In this document: positions 1-7,435 of the stretch, one piece after another
Layout: each line of letters begins with the position of its first letter
Numbering within the stretch: position 1 is the stretch's first letter
NCBI RefSeq assembly: GCF_030403745.1
Contig: NZ_JAQMWP010000004.1
Span: 124,001-188,000, forward strand
Reading direction: 5' to 3'
DNA from: Streptomyces sp. S.PB5
Lineage (GTDB): Bacteria > Actinomycetota > Actinomycetes > Streptomycetales > Streptomycetaceae
Length of the DNA: 64,000 nt
Position numbers and translations under genes: made by a program
The notes under the pieces: model-generated
The model's database searches: none
What the model was told of the DNA's origin: nothing
The model's input: the letters and a program-made list of their open reading frames with translations, nothing else

Positions 1-712
1 GGGGCGCGAAGGCCTTGGTGGCCTCGGCCTTGGCTGACTTCTTGACGACTTCGCGGGTGGTGAGCGCCGTACCGGCGAACACGTCGGCCCGCCCCGCCTC
101 CACGGCGTTCAGCCCCGCGACCTGGTCCGGCACGATCAGGATGTCGCTCTCCGCGTACCCCGCGTCCACGGCGTACTGGATCTCCGCGTACCCGGTCCCG
201 GTCGCGAACTTGGCCTTCTTCTCGACGACGTCCTTGTAGTCGTGCAGCCCCTTGGGATTGCCCTTCCGCACGATGAACGAATCGAGCATCTGGTAGTCGG
301 GGTCGGCGAAGATGACCTGCTCACAGCGCTCGGGGTTGACATACATCCCGGCGGCGACGACATCGAACTGCTGCGAGTTCAGCCCCGGTATGAGGGACCC
401 GAACTCGGTCGGCACGGGCTGTACCCGGTCGACCCCGAGCCGCTTGAAGATCGCCTTGGCCAGCTCCGGAGCCTCACCGGTCAGCTCGCCGTCCTTGTCG
501 ATGTACCCGAAGGGGATCTCGCCGGCGATTCCCAGCCGTACGACACCCGCCGCCCTGAGGCGTTCGAGCAGATCACCGCCGTCCTCGGTCGAAGCCGTGG
601 CCACCCGCGAGCAGCCGGCGGCCCCCAGCGCACCGAGCGCCGCCACCCCCGCGAGCAGCGATCGGCGTGTGGTTCCGGATGTGTGTTCGCCATGTTCCCT
701 TGGTGGAGCCAT
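1..712 (-). CDS. ehuB: EhuB-like ectoine/amino-acid ABC transporter substrate-binding lipoprotein (3' end outside window)
   Basis: Extracellular solute-binding protein of the family-3 (glutamine/ectoine) type, expected to capture a small zwitterionic or amino-acid-like solute and hand it to permeases that would lie beyond the left edge. The ATG at 712 gives a twin-arginine signal (TTRRSLLAG, R16/R17) and a lipobox GAAGC with Cys34, so a Tat-exported lipoprotein is predicted. The mature part begins with an LGIAGEIPFGYID stretch typical of the family. About 237 residues are present and the C-terminus is missing. It is divergent from the DUF3830 gene across a 75-bp gap carrying a direct repeat. 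The assignment to EhuB rather than another family-3 binder rests on overall similarity as I remember it and on the neighbouring EutA-like genes. Confidence 0.75.
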   Translation of the reverse strand, partial: MAPPREHGEHTSGTTRRSLLAGVAALGALGAAGCSRVATASTEDGGDLLERLRAAGVVRLGIAGEIPFGYIDKDGELTGEAPELAKAIFKRLGVDRVQPVPTEFGSLIPGLNSQQFDVVAAGMYVNPERCEQVIFADPDYQMLDSFIVRKGNPKGLHDYKDVVEKKAKFATGTGYAEIQYAVDAGYAESDILIVPDQVAGLNAVEAGRADVFAGTALTTREVVKKSAKAEATKAFAP

Positions 713-738
713 GGCGGCGCGGCTACCCGAAGGCATGC

Positions 739-787
739 GATGTATGCGCCCTGGTTCGCGGGACTGGATGTATGCACCCTGGTTTGC
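739..787. promoter_or_regulatory. 21-bp direct repeat between divergent ehuB-like and DUF3830 genes (candidate tandem operator)
   Basis: Two copies of a 21-bp sequence, at 739-759 and 767-787, share 19 of 21 positions (core TGTATGC, one variable base, CCCTGGTT). Their starts are 28 bp apart, and the second copy ends directly before the ATG at 788. A tandem repeat filling a 75-bp divergent promoter region is most simply a regulator binding site. No regulator gene for it lies inside the window. Confidence 0.6.
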
Positions 788-1282
788 ATGACTGATCGGT
801 TCATCGAGGTCTCGCTCCTGAAGCGGGACATCCACTGCACGGCGAAACTCCTGGACGACCGCGCACCGGTCACCTGCGCGGCGGTCTGGGACGCCCTCCC
901 CCTCAGCGGGGACGTCTACCACGCCAAATACGCCCGCAACGAGATCTACGCCCTCTTCCCGCCCTTCGCCGAAACCGAGCCGCCCCTGGAGAATCCGACC
1001 GTCACCCCGATCCCCGGCGACCTTTGCTACTTCGCCTTCGCGGGCGCGGAACTGGGCACCAAGGCCTACGGCTACGACCGCGAGGTCCGCCCCGGCACCA
1101 CCCTGGTCGACCTCGCGCTGTTCTACGAGCGCAACAACCTGCTTCTCAACGGTGATGTGGGCTGGGTCCCCGGCACCGTCTGGGGGCAGGTGACGGACGG
1201 CCTGGAGCGGATGGCGCAGGCCTGCAACGACCTGTGGCGCTCCGGAGCGGCGGGGGAGACGCTCAGTTTCCGCCGGGCCTGA
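788..1282 (+). CDS. DUF3830 family protein
   Basis: A 164-aa cytoplasmic protein starting MTDRFIEVSLLKRD, which I recognise as DUF3830. The family is often found beside amidase, maleate-isomerase-like and transporter genes; its biochemical function is not known to me. The ATG at 788 directly follows the second copy of the upstream direct repeat, and no Shine-Dalgarno precedes it, so a leaderless or very short leader transcript is possible. Its last 20 nt overlap, on opposite strands, the 3' end of the membrane-anchored protein that ends at 1263. Confidence 0.75.
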   Translation: MTDRFIEVSLLKRDIHCTAKLLDDRAPVTCAAVWDALPLSGDVYHAKYARNEIYALFPPFAETEPPLENPTVTPIPGDLCYFAFAGAELGTKAYGYDREVRPGTTLVDLALFYERNNLLLNGDVGWVPGTVWGQVTDGLERMAQACNDLWRSGAAGETLSFRRA

Positions 1283-2069
1283 AGGACGGCAGCCGGTTCG
1301 GACCCATGAGCCGGTACCCCTTGCCGCCGTCGTCGAGGACGCTCTCCCGCGCCTCGCCCTGCGTCACCCACGACACCCGCAGCCGGAAGCGCACCTCCCG
1401 GGGCAGTTCGGTGCGCACCTGGAACTCCAGGTACTCCGGGTCGGCCCCGGCCACCTTGAACGGGAAGTCGGCGCTGCCCTCGGCGGCCCGCACCGTGCTG
1501 CCCCGCCCGTCGAGCCGCACGTCGAACGCGCGCTGGGCCATCGCCGCACCGCATCCGAAGGGTTCCCGCAAGGTTCCGCTCGTCGGCAGGGGCCGGCTCG
1601 ACATGAGCTCCGCCGTCACCCCGGTCACCACGATCGCGGTGGCGGAGGGCGCCTGGAGGGTGACCCCGAGCACGGGATCCTCCTGGATCGTGTCCCCGGC
1701 CCTGCGCACCACGGCGACCCCGGGCGGAAGCGGCTCGGCACCGCTGAGCGAGCGCCGGTCGGCACGGCGGAGCACCTCCCGGGACATCGGGTAGTACGTG
1801 TTGGAGCAGCCTCCTAACTCGCCCACCGCGGTGACGGCGAGCCCGGGCGGCTCGGGGGCCGGTGCGGGGGCGGGCGCGGAGACCGGCGTGGCGAACAGCC
1901 CCTTCACGGCGTCCCGCAGATCCTCGACGGCCATCGTCGCCACCGCCAGCGTCAACGGCAGCACCACGACGACCGACCACTGCCCCCGGTCTCTCAACAT
2001 CCGCCATTTCGACGGCCTTTCGGGCGCCGGAGTCTCCGCGCTCGCGCGCACCTCGGTCATCTCGCTCAC
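1263..2069 (-). CDS. membrane-anchored hypothetical protein
   Basis: A 268-aa protein of unknown function. The GTG at 2069 has AAGGA nine bases upstream; an ATG at 2060 is the alternative. After a cytoplasmic N-terminus of about 40 residues there is one hydrophobic segment (QWSVVVVLPLTLAVATMAV), then an Ala-Pro linker and a soluble domain of about 200 residues, predicted outside the membrane and rich in beta-prone sequence. Four cysteines are not obvious; a single GGCSN and a GCGAAM may pair. It runs the same way as the upstream amidase with a 91-nt gap, so it may be read through from that gene. Typical Streptomyces-restricted protein. Confidence 0.65.
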   Translation of the reverse strand: MSEMTEVRASAETPAPERPSKWRMLRDRGQWSVVVVLPLTLAVATMAVEDLRDAVKGLFATPVSAPAPAPAPEPPGLAVTAVGELGGCSNTYYPMSREVLRRADRRSLSGAEPLPPGVAVVRRAGDTIQEDPVLGVTLQAPSATAIVVTGVTAELMSSRPLPTSGTLREPFGCGAAMAQRAFDVRLDGRGSTVRAAEGSADFPFKVAGADPEYLEFQVRTELPREVRFRLRVSWVTQGEARESVLDDGGKGYRLMGPNRLPSFRPGGN

Positions 2070-2160
2070 GGTGACCGATCCTTGGGGCGCGGGGCACTCC
2101 TGCGCGGGACTTCGGCGCGGATACACCCTCTTGGGTGAGACCGGATGGGAGCCGGGTGGG

Positions 2161-3534
2161 TCAGCTCACGCCGTACAGCGCATGCGCCGCCCGCAACACC
2201 AGATCGTCCCGATGCCGGGCCGCCACGATCTGCAACCCCACCGGCAGCCCGTCCCCGTCGACCCCGACCGGGACGGAAGCCGCGGGCTGCTGCGTCAGGT
2301 TGAAGGGATACGTGAAGGGCGTCCACCCCGTCCACCGCCGATGCCCCGACCCCTTCGGCACCTCCGCGCCCGCCTCGAACGCGGTGACGGGGAGGGTCGG
2401 GGTGACCAGGAGGTCGTAGGACTCGTGGAAGCGGCCCATACGGCGGCCGAGGTCCATGCGGACGTCCACGGCGGCGAGATAGTCCAGCGCGGAGTACCGC
2501 GCGCCCAGGCCGCAGATCTCCCGCAGCCCGGGGTCGAGCAACTCCCGCTGATGCGGCCCGAATTGCTGGGTCACCCGGGCCGCCCCGCTGAACCACAGGG
2601 TGTGGAAGGCGTCCACCGGATCGGTGAAGTCGGGGTCGGTCTCCTCGACGTACGCACCGAGCCGCGCCAGCCGCTCGACCCCCCGCCGCACCGCCGCCGC
2701 GACGCCGGGCTGCACCCGTACCTGTCCGCCGAGGGTGGGGGAGTAGGCGACCCGCAAGCCTCGTACGCCTTCCCGGAGAACGTCCGTGTAGGACAAGTCA
2801 CTTGGACCCAGCCCCGACCAGTCCCGGGCGTCCGGCGCCCCGATGACGTCCAGCATCAGGGCCGCGTCCGCCGCGTCCCGGGTCATCGGGCCGACATGGG
2901 CCAGCGTGCCGAACGCGCTGGCCGGGTACAGCGGCACCCGGCCGTACGTCGGCTTCAGGGCGAAGATCCCGCAGAAGGCCGCCGGGATGCGGACGCTGCC
3001 GCCCCCGTCCGTGCCCAGCGCCAGCGGACCCGCGCCGAGCGCCACGGCCGCCGCCGCGCCACCGCTCGAACCGCCCGCCGTCCGGGAAGGGTCGTGCGGA
3101 TTGCGGGTGACGCCGGACAGGGGGGAGTCGGTGACGCCCTTCCAGCCGAACTCCGGGGTCGTCGTCTTGCCCAGGAACACCGCGCCGTGCTCGCGCAGGC
3201 GGGCGACGGAGGGGGCGTCCTCGTCCCAAGGGCCCTTCTCCGACAGGGCTTTGGAGCCCTTCAGGGTGGGCGCCCCGCGCATCAGCAGGATGTCCTTCAC
3301 CGTGACCGGGACACCGTCGACGAGACCGGCCGGTTCGCCGCGCCGCCAGCGGTCGGTGGCGGCCCGCGCCTGTTCCAGCGCGGCCTCCGCCGTCAGCCGT
3401 ACGAAGGCGTTGACCTCCGGCTGGATCCGCTCGGCCCGTTCCAGGGCCGCCCGGGTGGCCTCCACAGGGCTGAACTCGCCCTTGCGGTAGCCGTCGACGA
3501 GTTGTACCGCGGTCAGTTCGGTGAGATCCGCCAT
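2161..3534 (-). CDS. amidase-signature family amidase
   Basis: A 457-aa amidase of the amidase-signature superfamily, predicted to hydrolyse a carboxamide to acid plus ammonia in the cytoplasm. The Ser-cisSer-Lys catalytic triad is visible: Lys80 (VPVTVKD), cis-Ser156 in GGSSGG and nucleophile Ser180 in GTDGGGSVRIP, with the 24-residue Ser-Ser spacing typical of the family. The ATG at 3534 is preceded by GGGAGGG at a suitable distance; an upstream in-frame extension lacks one. It starts 28 nt after the D-2-hydroxyacid dehydrogenase stop on the same strand, so the two probably form an operon. The substrate is unknown; the neighbouring EutA-like and DUF3830 genes suggest catabolism of an imported amide or cyclic compound. 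Confidence 0.88.
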   Translation of the reverse strand: MADLTELTAVQLVDGYRKGEFSPVEATRAALERAERIQPEVNAFVRLTAEAALEQARAATDRWRRGEPAGLVDGVPVTVKDILLMRGAPTLKGSKALSEKGPWDEDAPSVARLREHGAVFLGKTTTPEFGWKGVTDSPLSGVTRNPHDPSRTAGGSSGGAAAAVALGAGPLALGTDGGGSVRIPAAFCGIFALKPTYGRVPLYPASAFGTLAHVGPMTRDAADAALMLDVIGAPDARDWSGLGPSDLSYTDVLREGVRGLRVAYSPTLGGQVRVQPGVAAAVRRGVERLARLGAYVEETDPDFTDPVDAFHTLWFSGAARVTQQFGPHQRELLDPGLREICGLGARYSALDYLAAVDVRMDLGRRMGRFHESYDLLVTPTLPVTAFEAGAEVPKGSGHRRWTGWTPFTYPFNLTQQPAASVPVGVDGDGLPVGLQIVAARHRDDLVLRAAHALYGVS

Positions 3535-3562
3535 CCGCCGCTGCCCTCCCTGCGCAGAACGT

Positions 3563-4510
3563 TCAGTGCCCCGGTACGTACCCACGCTTCTTGTCGACCA
3601 CGTTCAGCAGCGGCTTCCCCGCAGCCCAGCGGTCGTACAACTCCAGGAACTGCGAGCCGAGTTCGTCCCGCCAGCCGACCGTGTCGCCGCTCATGTGCGG
3701 GGACACGATCAGATCGGGCACCTGCCACAACGGGCTGTCGGGGCCGAGGGGTTCGTGCTCGAAGACATCCAGGGCCGCCCCCGCGATCCACCGCTTGCGC
3801 AGCGCGTCCGCCAGCGCGTCCTCGACCACGAGCTGCCCCCGGCCGACGTTCACGAACCGGGCCGACGGCTGCATCACCCCGAAACGCCGGGCGTCGAACA
3901 TGCCGTACGTCTGCTCGGTGAGCGGTGCCGCCGCGATGATCCAGTCGGCGCGGGCGATGAGGCGGTCGAGGTCGCCTGGGCCGTGGATGCCGGTGCGGGG
4001 GGTGCGGCCGACGATCGCCGGGGTGATCTCAAGTGCCTTGAGGGTGCGGGCGATGGTCCGTCCGATGGGCCCCGACCCGACGATCACGGCCCGCGTCCCG
4101 GACACCCGCCGCGACTCCCGGTGCCGCCACACGCCCTCCCGCTGCAGGTCGAGGGTGCGGGGCAGATCCTTCGCCATCGCGAGGACCAGGGCGGCGACGT
4201 ACTCCGCGATGGGCTGGTCGAAGATGCCGCGCGCGTTGGTCACCACCGTGTCGGACGTGGCGAGTTCGGGGCACATCAGATGGTCCACGCCCGCGCTCGC
4301 GGTGTGCACCCAGCGCGGCCGCGGGCCCTCGCCGGGCCAGGCGGCGCGGACCGCGCGGGAGGTGAAGTCCCAGACGAGCAGGACATCGGCGTACGGCAGC
4401 CGCTCGGCCAGCGTCGACGCGTCCGCGTGCTCGACACGGGCGCGTCCGGTGAGACTGCCGAGGCGGGGGAGGGGGTCGGCGTCCAGGACGAGCAGGGTGG
4501 GGGAGGTCAT
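3563..4510 (-). CDS. D-2-hydroxyacid dehydrogenase
   Basis: A 315-aa NAD(P)-dependent D-isomer-specific 2-hydroxyacid dehydrogenase, interconverting 2-oxo acids and D-2-hydroxyacids. The Rossmann motif GSGPIGRTIA lies near residue 145. The catalytic triad of the family is present as Arg in VNVGRGQLV, Glu in VFEHEPL and His in SPHMSG. ATG 4510 was chosen because GGAGG lies 11 nt upstream and the N-terminal strand TLLVLDAD starts there. It is the first gene of a probable operon with the amidase and is divergent from the maleate-isomerase-like pair. Its role in a shared degradation route is an inference from position. Confidence 0.88.
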   Translation of the reverse strand: MTSPTLLVLDADPLPRLGSLTGRARVEHADASTLAERLPYADVLLVWDFTSRAVRAAWPGEGPRPRWVHTASAGVDHLMCPELATSDTVVTNARGIFDQPIAEYVAALVLAMAKDLPRTLDLQREGVWRHRESRRVSGTRAVIVGSGPIGRTIARTLKALEITPAIVGRTPRTGIHGPGDLDRLIARADWIIAAAPLTEQTYGMFDARRFGVMQPSARFVNVGRGQLVVEDALADALRKRWIAGAALDVFEHEPLGPDSPLWQVPDLIVSPHMSGDTVGWRDELGSQFLELYDRWAAGKPLLNVVDKKRGYVPGH

Positions 4511-4548
4511 CCGAGGCCGTACCTCCACAGGCGTCTGACATGCGCGGA

Positions 4549-4577
4549 TTGACCACGCTCGCACCCGAACCTACCTT
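4549..4577 (+). promoter_or_regulatory. sigma70-type promoter of the maleate-isomerase-like operon
   Basis: TTGACC at 4549-4554 and TACCTT at 4572-4577 are separated by 17 bp, a good HrdB-type promoter facing the gene at 4642. It would give a leader of roughly 55-60 nt. It lies in the 131-bp region divergent from the dehydrogenase. Confidence 0.55.
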
Positions 4578-4641
4578 CGTCAACACGGGCGTGCGTACGG
4601 TCCGTCGTCCCCCTGTCTCTCACCGTGAGGCGGTGCCGGCC

Positions 4642-5439
4642 ATGGACGTCTCCTTTCTGGGCGGACCACGCCCGCAGCGCGGCATCGGTGTCGTCGCCCC
4701 CTTCGACTTCGCCCTGGACCGTGAGCTGTGGCGCTGGGTACCCGACGACATCTCGCTGCACCTCACCAGGACGCCCTACGTCCCCGTGGAGGTCAGCCTC
4801 GATCTCGCCCGTCTCGTCAGCGAGCACGAGACCCTGCACGACGCGGTCCGCACCCTGCACGCCATCGCCCCCGAGGTCGTCGCCTACGCCTGCACCTCCG
4901 GCAGCTTCGTCGGCGGGATCGTCGGGGAGCGGGCGATGTGCGAGGCGATGACGAGGGCGGGCGCGGTCCCGTCCGTGACGACCTCCGGCGCCCTCCTGGA
5001 GGCGCTGACCGACCTCGGCGTACGCCGGGTGGCCCTGGTGACGCCGTACACGGTCTCGGTGACCCGGTCCCTGGAGGAGTACGTGGCGGAGGCGGGCGTC
5101 ACGGTCAGCGGCTGCGCCTTCATGGGACTGACCAGGCACATCTGGAAGGTGCCGTACCGCGAGGTCGTCGCCATGGCCCACCAGGCGGTCCGCGGCCACG
5201 CCGACGCGCTGTTCATCAGCTGCACCAACCTCCCGACGTACGACGTCATCCCCCAACTGGAAGCGGAACTGCGCATACCGGTGCTCTCGGCCAACCAGGT
5301 GACGATGTGGGCGGCGCTGCGCCGGCTGGGTACCCGGGCGGTGGGGCCGTACCAGGCGCTGATCGATCCGGCGGCGAGGATCGGCCCCGTGCGACCCGTA
5401 CTGCCCGACGAAGAGCAGCAGCAGGAAGGCTGGACATGA
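4642..5439 (+). CDS. maleate cis-trans isomerase / EutA-like Asp/Glu-racemase superfamily protein
   Basis: A 265-aa protein of the Asp/Glu racemase superfamily, in the branch containing maleate cis-trans isomerase, arylmalonate decarboxylase and the ectoine-utilisation protein EutA. Both expected catalytic cysteines are present: Cys84 in ACTSGSF and Cys194 in SCTNLPTYD, so a two-cysteine mechanism is plausible. ATG 4642 starts just before the conserved N-terminal strand; an in-frame upstream extension has no support. The next paralogue starts inside its stop codon (ATGA), so the two are translationally coupled. Given the EhuB-like transporter, a role in ectoine-type compound utilisation is possible, but the hydrolase, transaminase and deacetylase genes of that pathway are not in this window. 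Confidence 0.82.
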   Translation: MDVSFLGGPRPQRGIGVVAPFDFALDRELWRWVPDDISLHLTRTPYVPVEVSLDLARLVSEHETLHDAVRTLHAIAPEVVAYACTSGSFVGGIVGERAMCEAMTRAGAVPSVTTSGALLEALTDLGVRRVALVTPYTVSVTRSLEEYVAEAGVTVSGCAFMGLTRHIWKVPYREVVAMAHQAVRGHADALFISCTNLPTYDVIPQLEAELRIPVLSANQVTMWAALRRLGTRAVGPYQALIDPAARIGPVRPVLPDEEQQQEGWT

Positions 5440-6167
5440 CCGCACTGGGATTTCTCTACCCGGGCCACTCCGCAGAGGACGACTATCCGCGCATCGAGCA
5501 GCTTCTGGGCAGCGACATCCGGCTGGACCTGGTGCACACCGACATCGGCACGGACGCGCACCGCGTGGACGCCCTCCTGGAGATGGGCTCCGCCGAACGC
5601 CTCGCCGCCGGCGTCGAGCGGCTGCGCATGGCGGGCGCCGAGTCCGTGGTGTGGGCCTGCACCAGCGGCAGTTTCGTGTACGGCTGGGAGGGCGCCCACG
5701 ACCAGGTCCGCGCCCTCGCCCGGGCGGCGGGCATGCCGGCCTCCTCGACGTCCTTCGCCTTCGTGCACGCGGCGCGCGAGCTCGGGCTGCGGCGGGTCGC
5801 GGTCGGGGCGACGTACCCGGACGACGTGGCGGGCCTGTTCGCGGAGTTCCTGCGGGCGGGCGGCCTGGAGGTCACGGGCGTGAAGGACGCCGGTGTCGTC
5901 ACGGCCGCCGAGGTCGGCGCCTGGGGCGAGGCGGAGGTCTTCGCGCTGGCCCGGGACGCGGACACGGCGGACGCGGACGCGGTCCTCCTCCCGGACACGG
6001 CCCTGCACACCGCGGCCCACCTCCCGGCCCTGGAGAAGGACCTGGGCAAGCCGGTCCTCACGGCGAACCAGGTCACGGTGTGGGAGGGCCTGCGGCTGGC
6101 GGACCGCAGGGTGAACGCACCGAGCCTGGGGGCGCTGTTCACGAAGGAGCCGATCGTGCAGGTGTAG
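5436..6167 (+). CDS. second maleate isomerase/EutA-like paralogue lacking one catalytic cysteine
   Basis: A 243-aa paralogue of the preceding protein in the same superfamily. The first active-site motif is kept (Cys75 in ACTSGSF), but at the second site, where the upstream protein has SCTN, this one reads [11 protein letters not shown], with Asp187 in place of cysteine. It therefore cannot use the two-cysteine isomerase mechanism and may be a decarboxylase, a regulatory partner or a structural subunit. It overlaps the upstream stop by four bases (ATGA), so the two proteins are probably made together and may form a heteromer. It is followed by a double hairpin at 6192-6233. Confidence 0.8.
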   Translation: MTALGFLYPGHSAEDDYPRIEQLLGSDIRLDLVHTDIGTDAHRVDALLEMGSAERLAAGVERLRMAGAESVVWACTSGSFVYGWEGAHDQVRALARAAGMPASSTSFAFVHAARELGLRRVAVGATYPDDVAGLFAEFLRAGGLEVTGVKDAGVVTAAEVGAWGEAEVFALARDADTADADAVLLPDTALHTAAHLPALEKDLGKPVLTANQVTVWEGLRLADRRVNAPSLGALFTKEPIVQV

Positions 6168-6191
6168 GGGGCCTGCGCTCCACGAACGCCG

Positions 6192-6233
6192 GACGGGCTG
6201 ACCAACCAGCCCGTCTGGGGGCGGCAGCCCCCA
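6192..6233 (+). terminator. tandem hairpins after the maleate-isomerase-like pair
   Basis: A perfect 9-bp stem (6192-6200 with 6207-6215, 6-nt loop) is followed immediately by a 7-bp stem (6216-6222 with 6227-6233, loop GGCA). The second hairpin, a G-run, GGCA and a C-run, recurs at 30989-31004, so it belongs to a dispersed Streptomyces intergenic element that probably works as a terminator. Confidence 0.6.
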
Positions 6234-6334
6234 GGTACGGGACGGGAAGGGGCGGCGGGGGCGAAGGAATAACCGGAGCCCCCCTCCTGTTAACGCCCAC
6301 CAGACACCACAGGGCGACACCGCAGGAGGAACAC

Positions 6335-7423
6335 GTGCCGGCAGAAGAGATCCGAGGCACCGCACAGGGCACCGCCCCAGCCACCCTCTCGGTACTGGAC
6401 CTGGTCACCGTCGGCGCCGGCCGCACCGCCACCGACGCCCTGCGCACCAGCGTCGAGCTCGCCAAGCTGACGGAGTCCCGCGGCTTCCACCGCTACTGGG
6501 TCGCCGAGCACCACTCCATGCCGGGCGTCGCCTCCTCGTCCCCCGCCGTGATCCTCGCCCACCTCGCCGCCCACACCGACCGCATCCGCCTCGGCTCCGG
6601 CGGCGTCATGCTGCCCAACCACGCCCCGCTGGTGATCGCGGAACAGTTCGGCACGCTGGAGGCGATGGCACCGGGCCGCATCGACCTGGGACTCGGCCGC
6701 GCCCCCGGCACCGACGGTGCCACGGCGGCCGCCCTCCGCCGCACCCAGACGCTCCACGAGGGCGCCGACGACTTCCCGGAACAGCTGGTCGAGCTGACCC
6801 GCTTCCTGGACGACGACTTCCCCGACGGCCACCCCTACCGCCGTATCCACGCGGTCCCCGGCCCCATTCAGTCGACGTCCCCCGGCGGGGTCCAGTCCCC
6901 GCACCGGCCCCCGATCTGGCTCCTCGGCTCCTCCGGCTTCAGTGCCCGCCTGGCCGCCACCCTCGGCCTGCCCTTCGCCTTCGCCCACCACTTCTCGGCG
7001 CAGTACACCGTCCCGGCCCTCGACCTCTACCGCGAGCAGTTCCGCCCCAGCGAGGTCCTGCAGGAGCCCTACGCCCTGATCGGCGTCTCCGCCCTCGCCA
7101 CGGACGACGAGAACGAGGCCCGCCGCCAGGTCCTCGCCGCCAGCCTCAACATGGTCCGGCTGCGCACCGGCCGCCCCGGTCTCGTCCCCACCCCCGAGGA
7201 GGCCGAGGCCTACGAATTCAGCCCCATGGAACGCGACTTCATCACGTCCTGGAACGCCAACGTCATCCACGGCACCGCCGACGAGGTCCGCTCCGGCCTC
7301 GACGACCTCCAGAAGCGCACCGGCGCCGACGAGTTGATGATCACGTCCCACGCCCACAGCGGAGAGCTGCGGCTGCGCTCGTACGAACTCATCGCGGACG
7401 CCTACGGGTTGCCGACGAGCTGA
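6335..7423 (+). CDS. LLM-class flavin-dependent oxidoreductase
   Basis: A 362-aa luciferase-like monooxygenase-family protein (TIM-barrel flavin enzyme, probably FMN-dependent). Recognisable family segments are [11 protein letters not shown] near residue 55, [12 protein letters not shown] near 90 and the [14 protein letters not shown] loop near 120. The GTG at 6335 has a strong GGAGGA five bases upstream. It stands alone between the double hairpin at 6192-6233 and the convergent cdgA gene, 12 nt past its stop. The substrate cannot be told from sequence; many such Streptomyces proteins are annotated only as alkanal monooxygenase-like. Confidence 0.85.
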   Translation: MPAEEIRGTAQGTAPATLSVLDLVTVGAGRTATDALRTSVELAKLTESRGFHRYWVAEHHSMPGVASSSPAVILAHLAAHTDRIRLGSGGVMLPNHAPLVIAEQFGTLEAMAPGRIDLGLGRAPGTDGATAAALRRTQTLHEGADDFPEQLVELTRFLDDDFPDGHPYRRIHAVPGPIQSTSPGGVQSPHRPPIWLLGSSGFSARLAATLGLPFAFAHHFSAQYTVPALDLYREQFRPSEVLQEPYALIGVSALATDDENEARRQVLAASLNMVRLRTGRPGLVPTPEEAEAYEFSPMERDFITSWNANVIHGTADEVRSGLDDLQKRTGADELMITSHAHSGELRLRSYELIADAYGLPTS

Positions 7424-7435
7424 GAGACCGACGGG

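Noticed and set aside
1798..3921. A 707-codon plus-strand frame over the amidase and dehydrogenase
   Set aside because: Shadow of two well-supported minus-strand enzymes with intact catalytic residues.
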